Source: GWF2-38-69 sp965228125
GTDB taxonomy: Bacteria > Verrucomicrobiota > Lentisphaeria > Victivallales > GWF2-38-69
Length of the DNA stretch: 64,000 bases
Direction: 5' to 3'
Assembly (NCBI GenBank): GCA_965228125.1
Contig: OZ245791.1
Location: 3,017,561 to 3,081,560 of the forward strand
In this document: positions 33,842 through 42,965 of the stretch, piece after piece
How positions within the stretch are numbered: position 1 is the first letter of the stretch
Layout: each line of letters starts with the position of its first letter
Made by a program: the position numbers and the translations under genes
The notes under the pieces: model-generated
Database searches by the model: none
The model's input: only the letters and a program-made list of their open reading frames with translations
Told to the model about the DNA's origin: nothing

Positions 33842-34363
33842 CTATACCTTTTTGCATGCTTCCAGGAATTCATCAAAAGTGCGGAGGCTTTCGTCAGACA
33901 TCAGATGAAGTCTTCTAGCAAGCTTTAAAGGGAATAGGGCATATATGCCTGTCGCACTAGTGCATAATGTGTCGTGATTATTGTAGAGTTCTGATTTGAT
34001 TACAGCCTCTTTGGGTTTGAGTTCTTCTATCCAGGAAAACGCCCTTATTCTGGAGTTAGTTTCGACTTTCTCATGATAGTGCAGTGTCATGGATTTAGTT
34101 AACATGATATTTCTAGTTGCGTAGATAGCGGCCCATGCCATAAGTTCATCCAGAATAGTAGAGAGAATGCCTCCGTGAATAACCTGATCCCATCCCTTGT
34201 AGTGCTCTTGAAGTTCCATTTCTGACCATAGAAATTTCTCGTCAGTAAAGAAAGACATGTGAAGCCCATGCGAATTATCAGTGCCACAGGCAAAGCACTC
34301 TTTTGACCATATATGTGTGGGGAGCTGAAAAGAGTTGTCGAGTTTTATATCCGGAATAGGCAT
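33842..34363 (-). CDS. PaaI-type hotdog thioesterase
   Basis: A 173-residue hotdog-fold acyl-CoA thioesterase with CFACGTDNSHGLHMSFF (about residue 19), VIHGGILSTILDELMAWAA (about 60) and TLHYHEKVETNSRIRAFSW (about 88). The HGG and catalytic Asp/Glu context LDEL fit the PaaI group. The substrate is unknown. It ends 11 bp before the kinase gene and begins 1 bp after corA, so corA-thioesterase-kinase may be one transcript. Confidence 0.85.
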   Translation of the reverse strand: MPIPDIKLDNSFQLPTHIWSKECFACGTDNSHGLHMSFFTDEKFLWSEMELQEHYKGWDQVIHGGILSTILDELMAWAAIYATRNIMLTKSMTLHYHEKVETNSRIRAFSWIEELKPKEAVIKSELYNNHDTLCTSATGIYALFPLKLARRLHLMSDESLRTFDEFLEACKKV

Positions 34364-34364
34364 A

Positions 34365-35291
34365 TTATTTTTTTCTTAGGAATACTACAGCCGCCGTTCC
34401 TGCCAGAATGACTGAAAGGCTCATGGTGAAAATGAAAGCGTAAGGCGATTCCTGAAGCGGTAACGGTATATTCATTCCATAAATACTTGCTACCAGAGTA
34501 GGTAACATGAGAACAAGGGTAACTGAAGCCAAAAATTTCATCACAGAGTTAAGTTTGTTTGAGATAAGGGAAGAGAATGCGTTCAACATGTTGTTTAAAA
34601 TATTACTGTACACATTGGCCATCTCAATGGCCTGTCTGTACTCCACCCACACATCTTCCAACAAGTCCCTGTCATCAGCGCTTATCTTAAACTTCTTAGA
34701 GGCAGATAACCTTCCTATCATTATCTCATCAGCTCTCAAGGATGTAGTGAAGTAAACCAAGCTCTTTTCCAAATCCATGAGTTTTATTAACTCATTATTT
34801 TTCATTGAAACCTGAAGCTCTTTTTCAAGCTCATTAGTAATATTATTAATTTGCTTGAGGTGTTTCAGATACAAAATAGCAGTTCTGAGAAATATCAGAA
34901 ATATAAATTTTTCTTTGTTTTTAAGAGAAAAATTTTTAATCTTCCTGTCGAGAAAAGTAGATATAACTTCTGACTCCATGGAACAGATAGTTATGATGGT
35001 GTCCTGTGTATAAACTATACCAAGAGGAATAGTGTTATATGGATTCTGCATATGCTCTTTTTCATAATGGGGTATTCTCAGGATTATAAGAATATGGTCA
35101 TCTTCAACCTCTATACGAGGCCTTTCATCTATATCAAGAGGGTCTGTAAGAAACTCTTCCGGTAAATCAAGAGCTTTACTTATTTCGTTAAGCTCAACGA
35201 AGTTTGGCTGTACCGCATTTATCCAGCAGTCTTTTTCTATAGAGGAAACCTCTTGAAGTGAATCATCTGCTTTTTTGTAAATATTAATCAT
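34365..35291 (-). CDS. corA: CorA-type magnesium/divalent cation transporter
   Basis: A 308-residue inner-membrane channel. The soluble N-domain (about residues 1-240) is followed by two C-terminal membrane helices separated by the CorA signature YGMNIPLP (about 270). The tail ends with basic residues LRKK. The protein forms pentamers that take up magnesium. Acidic stretches such as DPLDIDERPRIEVEDDH (about 50) are usual for the cytosolic gate. The length fits the short CorA subgroup. Confidence 0.93.
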   Translation of the reverse strand: MINIYKKADDSLQEVSSIEKDCWINAVQPNFVELNEISKALDLPEEFLTDPLDIDERPRIEVEDDHILIILRIPHYEKEHMQNPYNTIPLGIVYTQDTIITICSMESEVISTFLDRKIKNFSLKNKEKFIFLIFLRTAILYLKHLKQINNITNELEKELQVSMKNNELIKLMDLEKSLVYFTTSLRADEIMIGRLSASKKFKISADDRDLLEDVWVEYRQAIEMANVYSNILNNMLNAFSSLISNKLNSVMKFLASVTLVLMLPTLVASIYGMNIPLPLQESPYAFIFTMSLSVILAGTAAVVFLRKK

Positions 35292-35449
35292 AGACTCAAC
35301 TTAAGATAATTTAGGCAAATTAGCGGGATTAATTAAACATATTTCAAACATTAAATCGAAGTATAAAATATAACCAAACAAAATCAATAACAATATCTAT
35401 CAAAGGGAGGCTATTTGGGAATGTTTTTGATTTACCTTCAAGGGAACTG

Positions 35450-37108
35450 TCAATTCTTTTCCTTTAACATGTCTGCAGCATGAGTGACTGCAGCCTTTCC
35501 TCCGCCGAGCATTCTTGATAGTTCAATGATTTTATTCGAATCAGACAAAGGTGTTATTTCTGTGAAAGTCCTATTGTCTCTTATTTTTTTACTGACCTGG
35601 AAATGAGTATCTGCAAATAAAGCAACCTGCGCTAAGTGAGATATGCATATAACCTGATGTTGTTTGCTGAGTTTTTTTAGTTCTTTGCCTACTTCTTTTG
35701 CCACTTCACCACCGATATTCGCGTCAATTTCATCAAATATCAAAATCGGAATAAGATCTGAATTGGAGAGAACAGTTTTGATAGCAAGCATGATTCTGGA
35801 TAATTCTCCGCTGCTTGCGACTGATTTTAGAGAAGCTAGTTTCTCTCCTTTGTTGGCAGAAAAAAGAACTTCTATTTTATCTATGCCTGATGGGGAAATA
35901 TTTGTATCGGAAAGCGATATAACAAGATTCGCATTAAGAAACCCTAATGTGGTAAGTCTTTCCTTTGTTGCCAAAGCAAACTTTTCTCCTGCTTTTTTCC
36001 TTAATTCCGATAAATCCTTTGCTAAGGACAAGAAGGATTTGGTCTTTTCGTTCAGAGAAGCTATAAGCTTTTCTTTTGTAAAAGAGAAATTGTCAGCTAA
36101 TTCAAGTTTTTTTTGAGCCTTTTCTTTAGACAATAAAACATCTTCTATTGCAGGGCCATATTTCTTTTTTAGGCCTGAAATGGCTCCAAGTCTGTTTTCG
36201 AGTTCCAAAAATCCGGCTTCATCCAGTTCAATTTTGGATACATAGTCTTCCATATCATAATTCAGATCCTTGACTTGTGAAGAAATATGTTCAAGGGATT
36301 CGGTAAATTTCGCTACATTTTCCTCGTCTATTTTTTCGGCATCTGCCAGTTTTCTTATAACAGAAGCTACGCAGTTGTGAACAGAGTTTTCTGAATCATA
36401 AAGCAAGTATCTGGCTTCATTCGCTGATTCTATCAGTGTTTTACTGTTCGACGCAATTTTATAACGGTTATAAAGTTCAAAATCTTCATTGGGTTTAGGA
36501 TCGATTTTGGATATATCTGAAATCAGATGCCTGAAATAATCAGTTTCAGATGGATTTGGTAAATCTTTTTCTATTCCGCCAAGTTCTTTTTCTACGGATT
36601 TAATTTCTCTATATATAGACTCTACTTCCTGTCTTTTTTTAAGGCACATTCCATAGGAATCTATAAGCAGAAGCAGATTGTTATTGTTTAATAGGGAATG
36701 GTGTTCTTCCGTGCCATGAAAATCAAGCAGAAAATCCGCTAAAGAAGATAAAGTGTCCAATGTTACGCTGGCATCATTGATAAAAGACCTGCTTGAAGAT
36801 TGAGTCAAAACTCTCCTTAATACTATTTCGCCCTCAGGATTATGCTCTATTGAATTGGCTTCAAATACAGGGGTTATCTTGGATAATAGATGCTTTGGGA
36901 CCTTTATTCCTGCTGAAAGTTCGCACTTGCTTTCTCCGCTTCTTATGACATTCTTATCGGCCCTTTCCCCGAACAGAAAGGAAATAGCGCTAATCACTAC
37001 GCTTTTTCCCACGCCTGTTTCGCCGGAAATAATATTCAATCCTCTTCCGAAATCTATTTCTGCATTTTGGATTAGCGCAAAATTCTTAATTTTCAGCCAT
37101 TCTATCAT
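35450..37108 (-). CDS. recN: DNA repair protein RecN
   Basis: This 552-residue SMC-like ATPase acts in double-strand break repair. Walker A is GETGVGKSVVISAI (about residue 31). The ABC signature SSGELSRIMLAIK (about 428) and Walker B LIFDEIDANIGGEVA (about 456) lie at the C-terminus. Long coiled coils fill about residues 150-360. CISHLAQVALFADTHFQVSK (about 488) is the typical D/H-loop region. A small lipoprotein gene lies 21 bp upstream on the same strand. Confidence 0.96.
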   Translation of the reverse strand: MIEWLKIKNFALIQNAEIDFGRGLNIISGETGVGKSVVISAISFLFGERADKNVIRSGESKCELSAGIKVPKHLLSKITPVFEANSIEHNPEGEIVLRRVLTQSSSRSFINDASVTLDTLSSLADFLLDFHGTEEHHSLLNNNNLLLLIDSYGMCLKKRQEVESIYREIKSVEKELGGIEKDLPNPSETDYFRHLISDISKIDPKPNEDFELYNRYKIASNSKTLIESANEARYLLYDSENSVHNCVASVIRKLADAEKIDEENVAKFTESLEHISSQVKDLNYDMEDYVSKIELDEAGFLELENRLGAISGLKKKYGPAIEDVLLSKEKAQKKLELADNFSFTKEKLIASLNEKTKSFLSLAKDLSELRKKAGEKFALATKERLTTLGFLNANLVISLSDTNISPSGIDKIEVLFSANKGEKLASLKSVASSGELSRIMLAIKTVLSNSDLIPILIFDEIDANIGGEVAKEVGKELKKLSKQHQVICISHLAQVALFADTHFQVSKKIRDNRTFTEITPLSDSNKIIELSRMLGGGKAAVTHAADMLKEKN

Positions 37109-37129
37109 TATGGAGCAAGCAAGCTCAAG

Positions 37130-37465
37130 CTATTTAACGTAGAATCTTATTGGATTTAAGTACAAAGAAATTACAAACCTGTGGAACCAGCTATAGCTGT
37201 GTTCCATTTCTACAAATTCATCAATTTCCGATTTTGCCTGATCGTAAGGTATTCCATAAGCGTGAACTAAATCCGCAGGCATCACTGTCTCAGCTACAAT
37301 CCAACGGTTATTCAGATAGCTCCAGTGACTTTCCATATATTCAAATCTTTCGGTCTTAGATTGATCGGAACCAATTTTAGGTTCTGTTATCTGTTCATAA
37401 CTAATGCATCCGGTTAACATGACAAGCAGAGAAAGTACGATTACTGTTTTGAGAAGATCTTTCAT
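37130..37465 (-). CDS. Small lipoprotein, function unknown
   Basis: A 111-residue exported protein. The signal peptide MKDLLKTVIVLSLLVMLTGC ends in the lipobox LTGC, so it should be lipidated at Cys20. The mature part is charged (SYEQITEPKIGSDQ...) and contains WSYLNNRWIVAETVMPADLVHAYGIPYDQAK. I do not recognise the family. It is divergent to a second small lipoprotein gene at 37547, suggesting a shared envelope role (weak inference). Confidence 0.7.
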   Translation of the reverse strand: MKDLLKTVIVLSLLVMLTGCISYEQITEPKIGSDQSKTERFEYMESHWSYLNNRWIVAETVMPADLVHAYGIPYDQAKSEIDEFVEMEHSYSWFHRFVISLYLNPIRFYVK

Positions 37466-37546
37466 AATTGGCCCTCTTTAAATTAAAAAAAAATAAAATA
37501 GAATAAAGTTTATACGATGAAATTCTAGCCTATATAGAGGATAAAA

Positions 37547-37957
37547 ATGAGAAGCTTCTTAACTTTTTTTAATAAAAAAAACATTATTATTCATTCAATG
37601 TGGGCTTTGATATTTATTCTTGGCTCATGTAGTTCAACTTCCAATCCTGCTCAGGAAAATAATATCAGCGACAAGCAGATTAAGCAGGTGGAGGATAAAA
37701 TGTTTGCCGGAGAAAAACCGGAAGCACATTTTAGTGAAATCAGGGATTATGTATTGGATCAGTACCCTGATATGCCGGATGATGTAGCGAATTTGATAAC
37801 GAAAACAAAACCGAAATTTGTAAAAAACGAGTTGGACATGGAATATTCTTTCTTCTGGACGCTGCCGGATGGTTCGATAATTGAAGTTGTCACTACTCCG
37901 CCGCCTCTTTTCGCACCGATGGACATTCATCACAGCAAAAAAATTCAATACGAATAA
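37547..37957 (+). CDS. Small lipoprotein, function unknown
   Basis: A 136-residue protein with a basic N-terminus, a hydrophobic segment (SMWALIFILGSC) and a lipobox-like LGSC, giving a predicted lipid-anchored Cys about residue 28. The mature region, IKQVEDKMFAGEKPEAHFSEIRDYVLDQYPD, is charged and probably helical, then ends in a short beta-rich tail with TTPPPLFAPMDIHH. No family is recognised. A convergent thioesterase gene follows after 8 bp. Confidence 0.65.
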   Translation: MRSFLTFFNKKNIIIHSMWALIFILGSCSSTSNPAQENNISDKQIKQVEDKMFAGEKPEAHFSEIRDYVLDQYPDMPDDVANLITKTKPKFVKNELDMEYSFFWTLPDGSIIEVVTTPPPLFAPMDIHHSKKIQYE

Positions 37958-37965
37958 GTTTGGTA

Positions 37966-38373
37966 TTAAATCCCCAACAGCACCCTTAAACTTTGAGGAA
38001 ACTCCGGTTTTCCAGTTTTTGTAGATACAGAAGTGACAGTAAGTATTCCTGAGACACATAATTTTCTATCCGACTTCCTGATTACCTCCTGTTCTATTAT
38101 TATGCGTATTCTGCCTTTAGGAATCATCCTGGAAGTAACAGTATATTCATCGCCTGATTTCAGTGGAGCCCTGTACTTGATAGTAGCTTCAGCCAGAACC
38201 ATATCATGCCCTTCATCGTGAGTTTTAGCAAAATCTATACCTAAAGATTTGAGATGTTTGTGTCTTGCGTGAGCCATGTATATGAAGTAGTTAGCGTTAT
38301 TTACAATGCCCTGTAAATCCAGTTCGTTGTCTCTTACTTCACCGTCAATAGAAAAAATTTCTCCAACATTCAT
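37966..38373 (-). CDS. 4HBT/YbgC-type hotdog thioesterase
   Basis: A 135-residue hotdog-fold protein whose opening, VRDNELDLQGIVNNANYFIYMAHARHKHLKSLGID (about residue 13), matches the acyl-CoA thioesterase signature. The catalytic Asp is in the DLQGIVNN context. Further features are VLAEATIKYRAPLKSGDEYTV (about 59). Acyl-CoA hydrolysis is likely; the physiological substrate is unknown. The length fits the family. Confidence 0.88.
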   Translation of the reverse strand: MNVGEIFSIDGEVRDNELDLQGIVNNANYFIYMAHARHKHLKSLGIDFAKTHDEGHDMVLAEATIKYRAPLKSGDEYTVTSRMIPKGRIRIIIEQEVIRKSDRKLCVSGILTVTSVSTKTGKPEFPQSLRVLLGI

Positions 38374-38586
38374 AGTAGATATTACCTTTGTGTGTTACTT
38401 TAATCTCGTATATTTTTTAAATATTAGTTTTGCATATTGCCGAATGCAAGTCTAGAATAATCCCGTTTATTTTGACAGCAATTATTTGCTTCGAGCCCTA
38501 CTTGAAGCAGTTTAGTTATCAAATGTTGGTCTGTCTTTTTTAAAAACTGTCTTTAAAACCTTTTAACTCAGCAAAATAAGTTTAAT

Positions 38587-39924
38587 ATGGCTATAGATAG
38601 GCACTCAGAAGACGATTATTATTCTGATTCAAAGTCGGGAAGTTCATACTTCGGAACAAACTCAACACTAAGTTCGTACTTCAGGCAAATTTCCAAATCT
38701 TCTCTTCTTAACGCTGCAGAAGAAATACAACTGATGTTGCAGTACTTTGATAACATAGAGAACGTCAGAAATTCCATTTGCGATTTCGCATTTGTGATCG
38801 ATGAACATGTCAAACTTATTGATTCGGTTGGTGAGGACATAGACGAAGTAGAAAATCTCTTTTTCACCAGCATAAAATGCAAAAGCAGTGAAACAACCGA
38901 GCATATTTTTGCAAGTTTGAATTCATGGAAAGAAGATATAATAAAAGCAAAAGAAGAGCTTGTCAGGAGTTTTACAAAAAGGCAGCCTAAGAAGCTTTTA
39001 GCTGCCAGAAAGAATATGCGTGCTGTTTTGACCAGACATAAGGTTCTTTCCGAAAAGCTGGAAGAGTGGTTTGATGTAGCAAAAGAGTATTATGATATAT
39101 TGAACAATATTTCGGAAGAAAACAGACAGGGAAGAGACTTTATTAATGAAAAGACGATGATGTCTCCCGATGAATTCATATCCCACATGGAATCAATAGA
39201 CGCATACAGAAAACTATCACTTGCGGCCAGGGACAGAATAGTTGAGAGCAACTTGAGGCTGGTTGTAAGCATAGCCAAAAAATTCAAGAGCAGAGGCGTG
39301 CCATTCATAGACCTGATTCAGGAAGGAAACATAGGCCTTATGAAAGCAGTTGATAAGTTCGACTGTACAAAAGGTTTCAGGTTTAGCACTTACGCCACAT
39401 GGTGGATTAGGCTGCATATAAGAAGAGCAGCAGAAAGACAAGGCAGAATAGTAAGAATTCCTACTCATATGCTTGAGACTATCAATAAAATGTTTCTTAA
39501 AGAGCAGATCTTTATACGAGAAAACGGCTATGAGCCAACCATAGAGGAATTGGCTAAACTACTTGAACTTACCGTAGAAAAGGTCCGTGCCCTTAGGAAA
39601 ATGGCTATGCAGCCGCTTTCGCTTCAGGCTTCATTGACTTCTGACGAAGATGACAAAACTTCTTTGGAAGATATACTTGAATCTTCAGCAAAAGACCCTG
39701 CCAAGCAAGCTTTGATTGCTTCCAAACAGGAAATCTTTAAAGAAGTTCTCGGATCTTTGATGGAAAGGGAACAGCTCATTTTAAAAATGCGTTATGGTAT
39801 TAACGATGATAGACCCAAGACCCTAGAAGAAGTTGGAAGACATTTTAGCCTTTCAAGAGAACGCATAAGACAGATTGAAGTAAAAGCTATTCAAAAGATG
39901 AAAAGGCTTACAACTGAGCTTTAA
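38587..39924 (+). CDS. rpoD: Primary-type RNA polymerase sigma factor (RpoD/SigA)
   Basis: A 445-residue sigma-70 factor. Region 1.2-like sequence STLSSYFRQISKSSLLNAAEEIQL begins near residue 25. Regions 2.1-2.4 read NLRLVVSIAKKFKSRGVPFIDLIQEGNIGLMKAVDKFDCTKGFRFSTYATWWIR (about 220-275). Region 3 includes RIPTHMLETINKM (about 291). Region 4.2 is the HTH TLEEVGRHFSLSRERIRQIE (about 413). The strong region 2 and 4 agreement suggests the main sigma factor, although a group 2 factor cannot be excluded. The N-terminus lacks a long region 1.1. It starts in a long spacer (38374-38586) without a clear ribosome site. Confidence 0.93.
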   Translation: MAIDRHSEDDYYSDSKSGSSYFGTNSTLSSYFRQISKSSLLNAAEEIQLMLQYFDNIENVRNSICDFAFVIDEHVKLIDSVGEDIDEVENLFFTSIKCKSSETTEHIFASLNSWKEDIIKAKEELVRSFTKRQPKKLLAARKNMRAVLTRHKVLSEKLEEWFDVAKEYYDILNNISEENRQGRDFINEKTMMSPDEFISHMESIDAYRKLSLAARDRIVESNLRLVVSIAKKFKSRGVPFIDLIQEGNIGLMKAVDKFDCTKGFRFSTYATWWIRLHIRRAAERQGRIVRIPTHMLETINKMFLKEQIFIRENGYEPTIEELAKLLELTVEKVRALRKMAMQPLSLQASLTSDEDDKTSLEDILESSAKDPAKQALIASKQEIFKEVLGSLMEREQLILKMRYGINDDRPKTLEEVGRHFSLSRERIRQIEVKAIQKMKRLTTEL

Positions 39925-39930
39925 ACCGAC

Positions 39931-40893
39931 TTATCCTATATAAGAACTTTTCTCAATATACGACTTGAGGATTCCTGTTCTCAATCCATTGGCTGTAAGC
40001 GTGAATTCTTTGACTTCCAGAAGCATTAGAATATCCAATAAAATGTTTAAAGCCGTTGGCAAAGTCACAGCTCTTTCTATTTCGATTCCCGGTAGCTTTT
40101 CTCTGTCCGCTAACTTTGTCCTGTTCAGAGTAGTAAATGTTTTTTTTAGGCTTTTAACACTGCAGACCTTACTTTCCATGCTTGAACGGCTAACGACTGA
40201 TTTGCCAATAAGCGCGCTGTAGAATGCAGAAGCCAGAGTTCCACTGCAAATAACCATTGGCCTTCTGCCTTCCAGCCATGAAGAAATTTCATTCTTGAAT
40301 GAGATGAAGCTGTCCTTCACGACACCCTTAAGTTTCGGGTTCAAAAATGAGAGAATTCCGCTGTATTTATTCGGATTATCGAAAATATAAAAAGAGCCTA
40401 TATCCATAATGTGGGATTTTATCATTGTGCCTTTTCTCCCAAAAGCGATATAGGTAGAATCACCTCCGACCTCGATAACTATTATTGGACGTTCTTCGTT
40501 TAAGTATTCGGAAGTAGCTCCTTTGTAGATGAGTTTGGCTTCTTCGTGTTCTGTCAGTATATTGGGAAATATATTAAAGCCCGATCTGCAGGAAATCAGG
40601 AACTGTGTTTTGTTTGCCGAGTTCTGAATACCGCTTGTTACTGTAACAATAACTTTTTCCACACTGTTTTTTTCAGCTATTTCTACAAGTTCCTTACAGA
40701 TATTCAGAGTAGCTTCCATTCTATCTTTGGCTATAAGATTTGTTTTAGAAATGCCAAATCCCAGCCTGGAAATACCGCCAAATTCATTCAGAATTTCAAA
40801 ATGCCCTGTTTTGTCATATGATACTAAAAGAAGCATTACAGCGCTTATGCCTATATCAAGGGATGCTATTCTTATTTCTTTTATCATTGTCAT
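39931..40893 (-). CDS. Ppx/GppA-family phosphatase-like protein
   Basis: A 320-residue actin-fold protein of the exopolyphosphatase/pppGpp phosphatase group. Visible elements are IASLDIGISAVMLLLV (phosphate-1-like, about residue 9), a 'VTSGIQNSANKTQFL' stretch (about 85), ILTEHEEAKLIYKGA (about 112), IVIEVGGDSTYIAFG (about 138, phosphate-2) and LTANGLRTGIL (about 299). The family degrades polyphosphate or pppGpp. The first motif is less canonical than in Ppx (DIGISAV for DxGSNS), so activity is uncertain. It converges with rpoD with a 6-bp gap. Confidence 0.8.
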   Translation of the reverse strand: MTMIKEIRIASLDIGISAVMLLLVSYDKTGHFEILNEFGGISRLGFGISKTNLIAKDRMEATLNICKELVEIAEKNSVEKVIVTVTSGIQNSANKTQFLISCRSGFNIFPNILTEHEEAKLIYKGATSEYLNEERPIIVIEVGGDSTYIAFGRKGTMIKSHIMDIGSFYIFDNPNKYSGILSFLNPKLKGVVKDSFISFKNEISSWLEGRRPMVICSGTLASAFYSALIGKSVVSRSSMESKVCSVKSLKKTFTTLNRTKLADREKLPGIEIERAVTLPTALNILLDILMLLEVKEFTLTANGLRTGILKSYIEKSSYIG

Positions 40894-41071
40894 TGCTCTA
40901 TTATAGTTTTCATCACAAAATGAATGATAATTCTATAAGGCCTAAAAGCAATAGCAATATAAAATATGCTTTTTCAGTTCTGACTATTTGCTTTACAGTC
41001 ATTTTTATGAATAATAAACGCATAATCTACATTAAATATTAACGACTAGCCCCACGGAAGAATCCTAAATT

Positions 41072-42082
41072 ATGATTATTGTTCTGAAACCCAATGCTCC
41101 GGAAAGCAGGCTCAAGGAGATAGTTGAAATTACAACAAAACTCGGATATGAACCCAAAGTTATAAAAGGCGTTGAGCATACGGTTATTGCAGCCGTAGGA
41201 GATGAACGCAACCACCAGACACTTGAAAGTTTGAAAAGCCACCCGTATGTGCAAAATGTTCTCCCTATACAAAAGCCTTATAAACTTGCCAGCCGTGAAT
41301 ACCACCCGAAGTGCTCAAAAGTAAAAATAGGTAACTATTATATCGGGGCAGGACATTTTCAGGTGATGGCAGGCCCTTGTGCCGTAGAAAGTTATGAACA
41401 GATGAAAAAGGCAACAAGCGATGTGTTTAAAACAGGAGTAAGAATTATAAGAGGCGGAGCTTACAAACCGAGATCTTCCCCATATGCTTTTCAAGGGCTA
41501 GGAGAAGAGGGGTTGGATATTTTGCAGGCTATGAAAGACGAGTTCAAAGTCGCAGTTGTAACTGAAGTTGTCGGAGTAACACATATCGAAAAGATAGTTG
41601 AAGTTGCCGACTGCCTTCAGATAGGCGCAAGGAACTGTCAGAACTATCATTTACTTGAAATGGTGGCAAAATACGGCAGGCCGGTTCTTCTCAAAAGAGG
41701 AATGTCCACAACAGTGAACGAATGGCTTTCTGCTGCCGAGTACCTTCTTGTAAACGGATGCCCGAGCGTGATTCTATGCGAGAGAGGCATAAGGACTTTT
41801 GAAACAGCTACAAGGAATACAATGGATATTGGAGCCATAGCTGTGGCTAAAATGGAATCTCATTTTCCCGTAATGGCTGACCCGTCCCATGCGGCAGGAA
41901 GAGTAAATCTTGTACTGCCTTTAGCCAAAGCAGCTATTGCTGCCGGAGCAGATGGCTTAATAGTCGAAGCTCATCCGGATCCGGTAAATGCGTGCAGCGA
42001 TGCAGGGCAACAAATTAAATCCGATGAATTCTATAAATTTATGGATGCGATAGAACCTTTAATAAAAGTCTGTTACAAATAA
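41072..42082 (+). CDS. aroF: 3-deoxy-7-phosphoheptulonate (DAHP) synthase
   Basis: This 336-residue enzyme condenses PEP and erythrose 4-phosphate, the first step of aromatic amino acid synthesis. A ferredoxin-like N-terminal regulatory domain occupies about residues 1-75. The barrel has MAGPCAVESYEQM (about 98), RGGAYKPRSSPYAFQGLG (about 126), GARNCQN (about 186), LLKRGMSTTVNEWL (about 207), RGIRTFE (about 233) and DPSHAAGRVNLV (about 268). This is the short type I-beta class with a FL/ACT-like regulatory domain. The Nudix gene starts inside its stop codon (TAATG), indicating cotranscription. Confidence 0.95.
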   Translation: MIIVLKPNAPESRLKEIVEITTKLGYEPKVIKGVEHTVIAAVGDERNHQTLESLKSHPYVQNVLPIQKPYKLASREYHPKCSKVKIGNYYIGAGHFQVMAGPCAVESYEQMKKATSDVFKTGVRIIRGGAYKPRSSPYAFQGLGEEGLDILQAMKDEFKVAVVTEVVGVTHIEKIVEVADCLQIGARNCQNYHLLEMVAKYGRPVLLKRGMSTTVNEWLSAAEYLLVNGCPSVILCERGIRTFETATRNTMDIGAIAVAKMESHFPVMADPSHAAGRVNLVLPLAKAAIAAGADGLIVEAHPDPVNACSDAGQQIKSDEFYKFMDAIEPLIKVCYK

Positions 42083-42672
42083 TGAATGGCGACTTGATTG
42101 ACAATCTCGGCACAATAGAGCAGGGAGATTGGAAACTCCTTACGAGGGAAAGGGTTCTACATTCAAACGTTTTTGATATTTTTGTAGAGAAAACTGTTTG
42201 CCCCAGGAATGGCAAAGTCGGTAATTTTTATGTTGTAGATTGTCCTCGGTCTTGGGTAAATATAGCGGCTGTTACTAAAAATGATGAACTTCTTTTGGTA
42301 AGGCAATACAGGCACGGTTCAAAGAAATTTGAACTTGAAACCCCTGGTGGATGCATAGAACAAGATGAGGATCCGGTGACAGCCGGAATACGGGAGCTAA
42401 GGGAGGAAACAGGTTATATCGGTAAAAATGCCAGAATTATAGGAAAAATATCACCGAATCCTGCGCTTCAAGGTAATTACTGTTATGCCATGCTTGTTGA
42501 AGATGTCGAGAAGACTGCTGACACCGAATTTGATGACGGGGAAGACATATTTACTACGAAAATCCCCTATAAAAAAGTCAGGGAGCTTGTCTTGTCCGGT
42601 GAAATAAATCACGGCTTGGTTCTCAATACACTGATGTTTTACGAATATGTAAGAAACGGCATTATAAAATAG
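42082..42672 (+). CDS. Nudix hydrolase (ADP-ribose pyrophosphatase-like)
   Basis: A 196-residue Nudix enzyme whose box follows the pattern G-x5-E-x7-REL-x-EE-x-G in GGCIEQDEDPVTAGIRELRE plus ETGY (about residues 90-113). LLVRQYRHGSKKFELETPGG upstream of the box is typical of ADP-ribose/NDP-sugar hydrolases. It overlaps aroF by one base and is followed after 12 bp by a small coiled-coil gene, so these are likely an operon. The specific substrate is not resolved. Confidence 0.9.
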   Translation: MNGDLIDNLGTIEQGDWKLLTRERVLHSNVFDIFVEKTVCPRNGKVGNFYVVDCPRSWVNIAAVTKNDELLLVRQYRHGSKKFELETPGGCIEQDEDPVTAGIRELREETGYIGKNARIIGKISPNPALQGNYCYAMLVEDVEKTADTEFDDGEDIFTTKIPYKKVRELVLSGEINHGLVLNTLMFYEYVRNGIIK

Positions 42673-42684
42673 GATATTTCAGAT

Positions 42685-42948
42685 ATGAAAAGTGCATACG
42701 AATTAGCTATGGAAAGAGCAGGGGTTGCCCCTGTGCAGAAACTTACCGAAGAACAGAAGAAAAAAATTTCCGAAGTAGAAGCTTTATACAAATCAAAGAG
42801 AGCTGAAGCCGAACTTTCGGTAAACGCCCGTAAATTAAAAGCCAAAGATATGGCAGAGCTTGAGCAGATCAATAATGATTTTACTGTAGAATTAGCATCT
42901 ATTAATTCTAAACTTGAACGCGAGAAAGAAAAAATTCGGAATTCCTAA
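42685..42948 (+). CDS. Small coiled-coil protein, unknown function
   Basis: An 87-residue, highly charged protein rich in Lys, Glu and Ala. The body from about residue 18 (VQKLTEEQKKKISEVEALYK) to the end is predicted to be one long helix or coiled coil. No signal peptide is present. It sits tightly between the Nudix and GT39 genes, which argues that it is expressed. I do not recognise a family. Confidence 0.6.
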   Translation: MKSAYELAMERAGVAPVQKLTEEQKKKISEVEALYKSKRAEAELSVNARKLKAKDMAELEQINNDFTVELASINSKLEREKEKIRNS

Positions 42949-42965
42949 AGACAAGAAGGATCTCT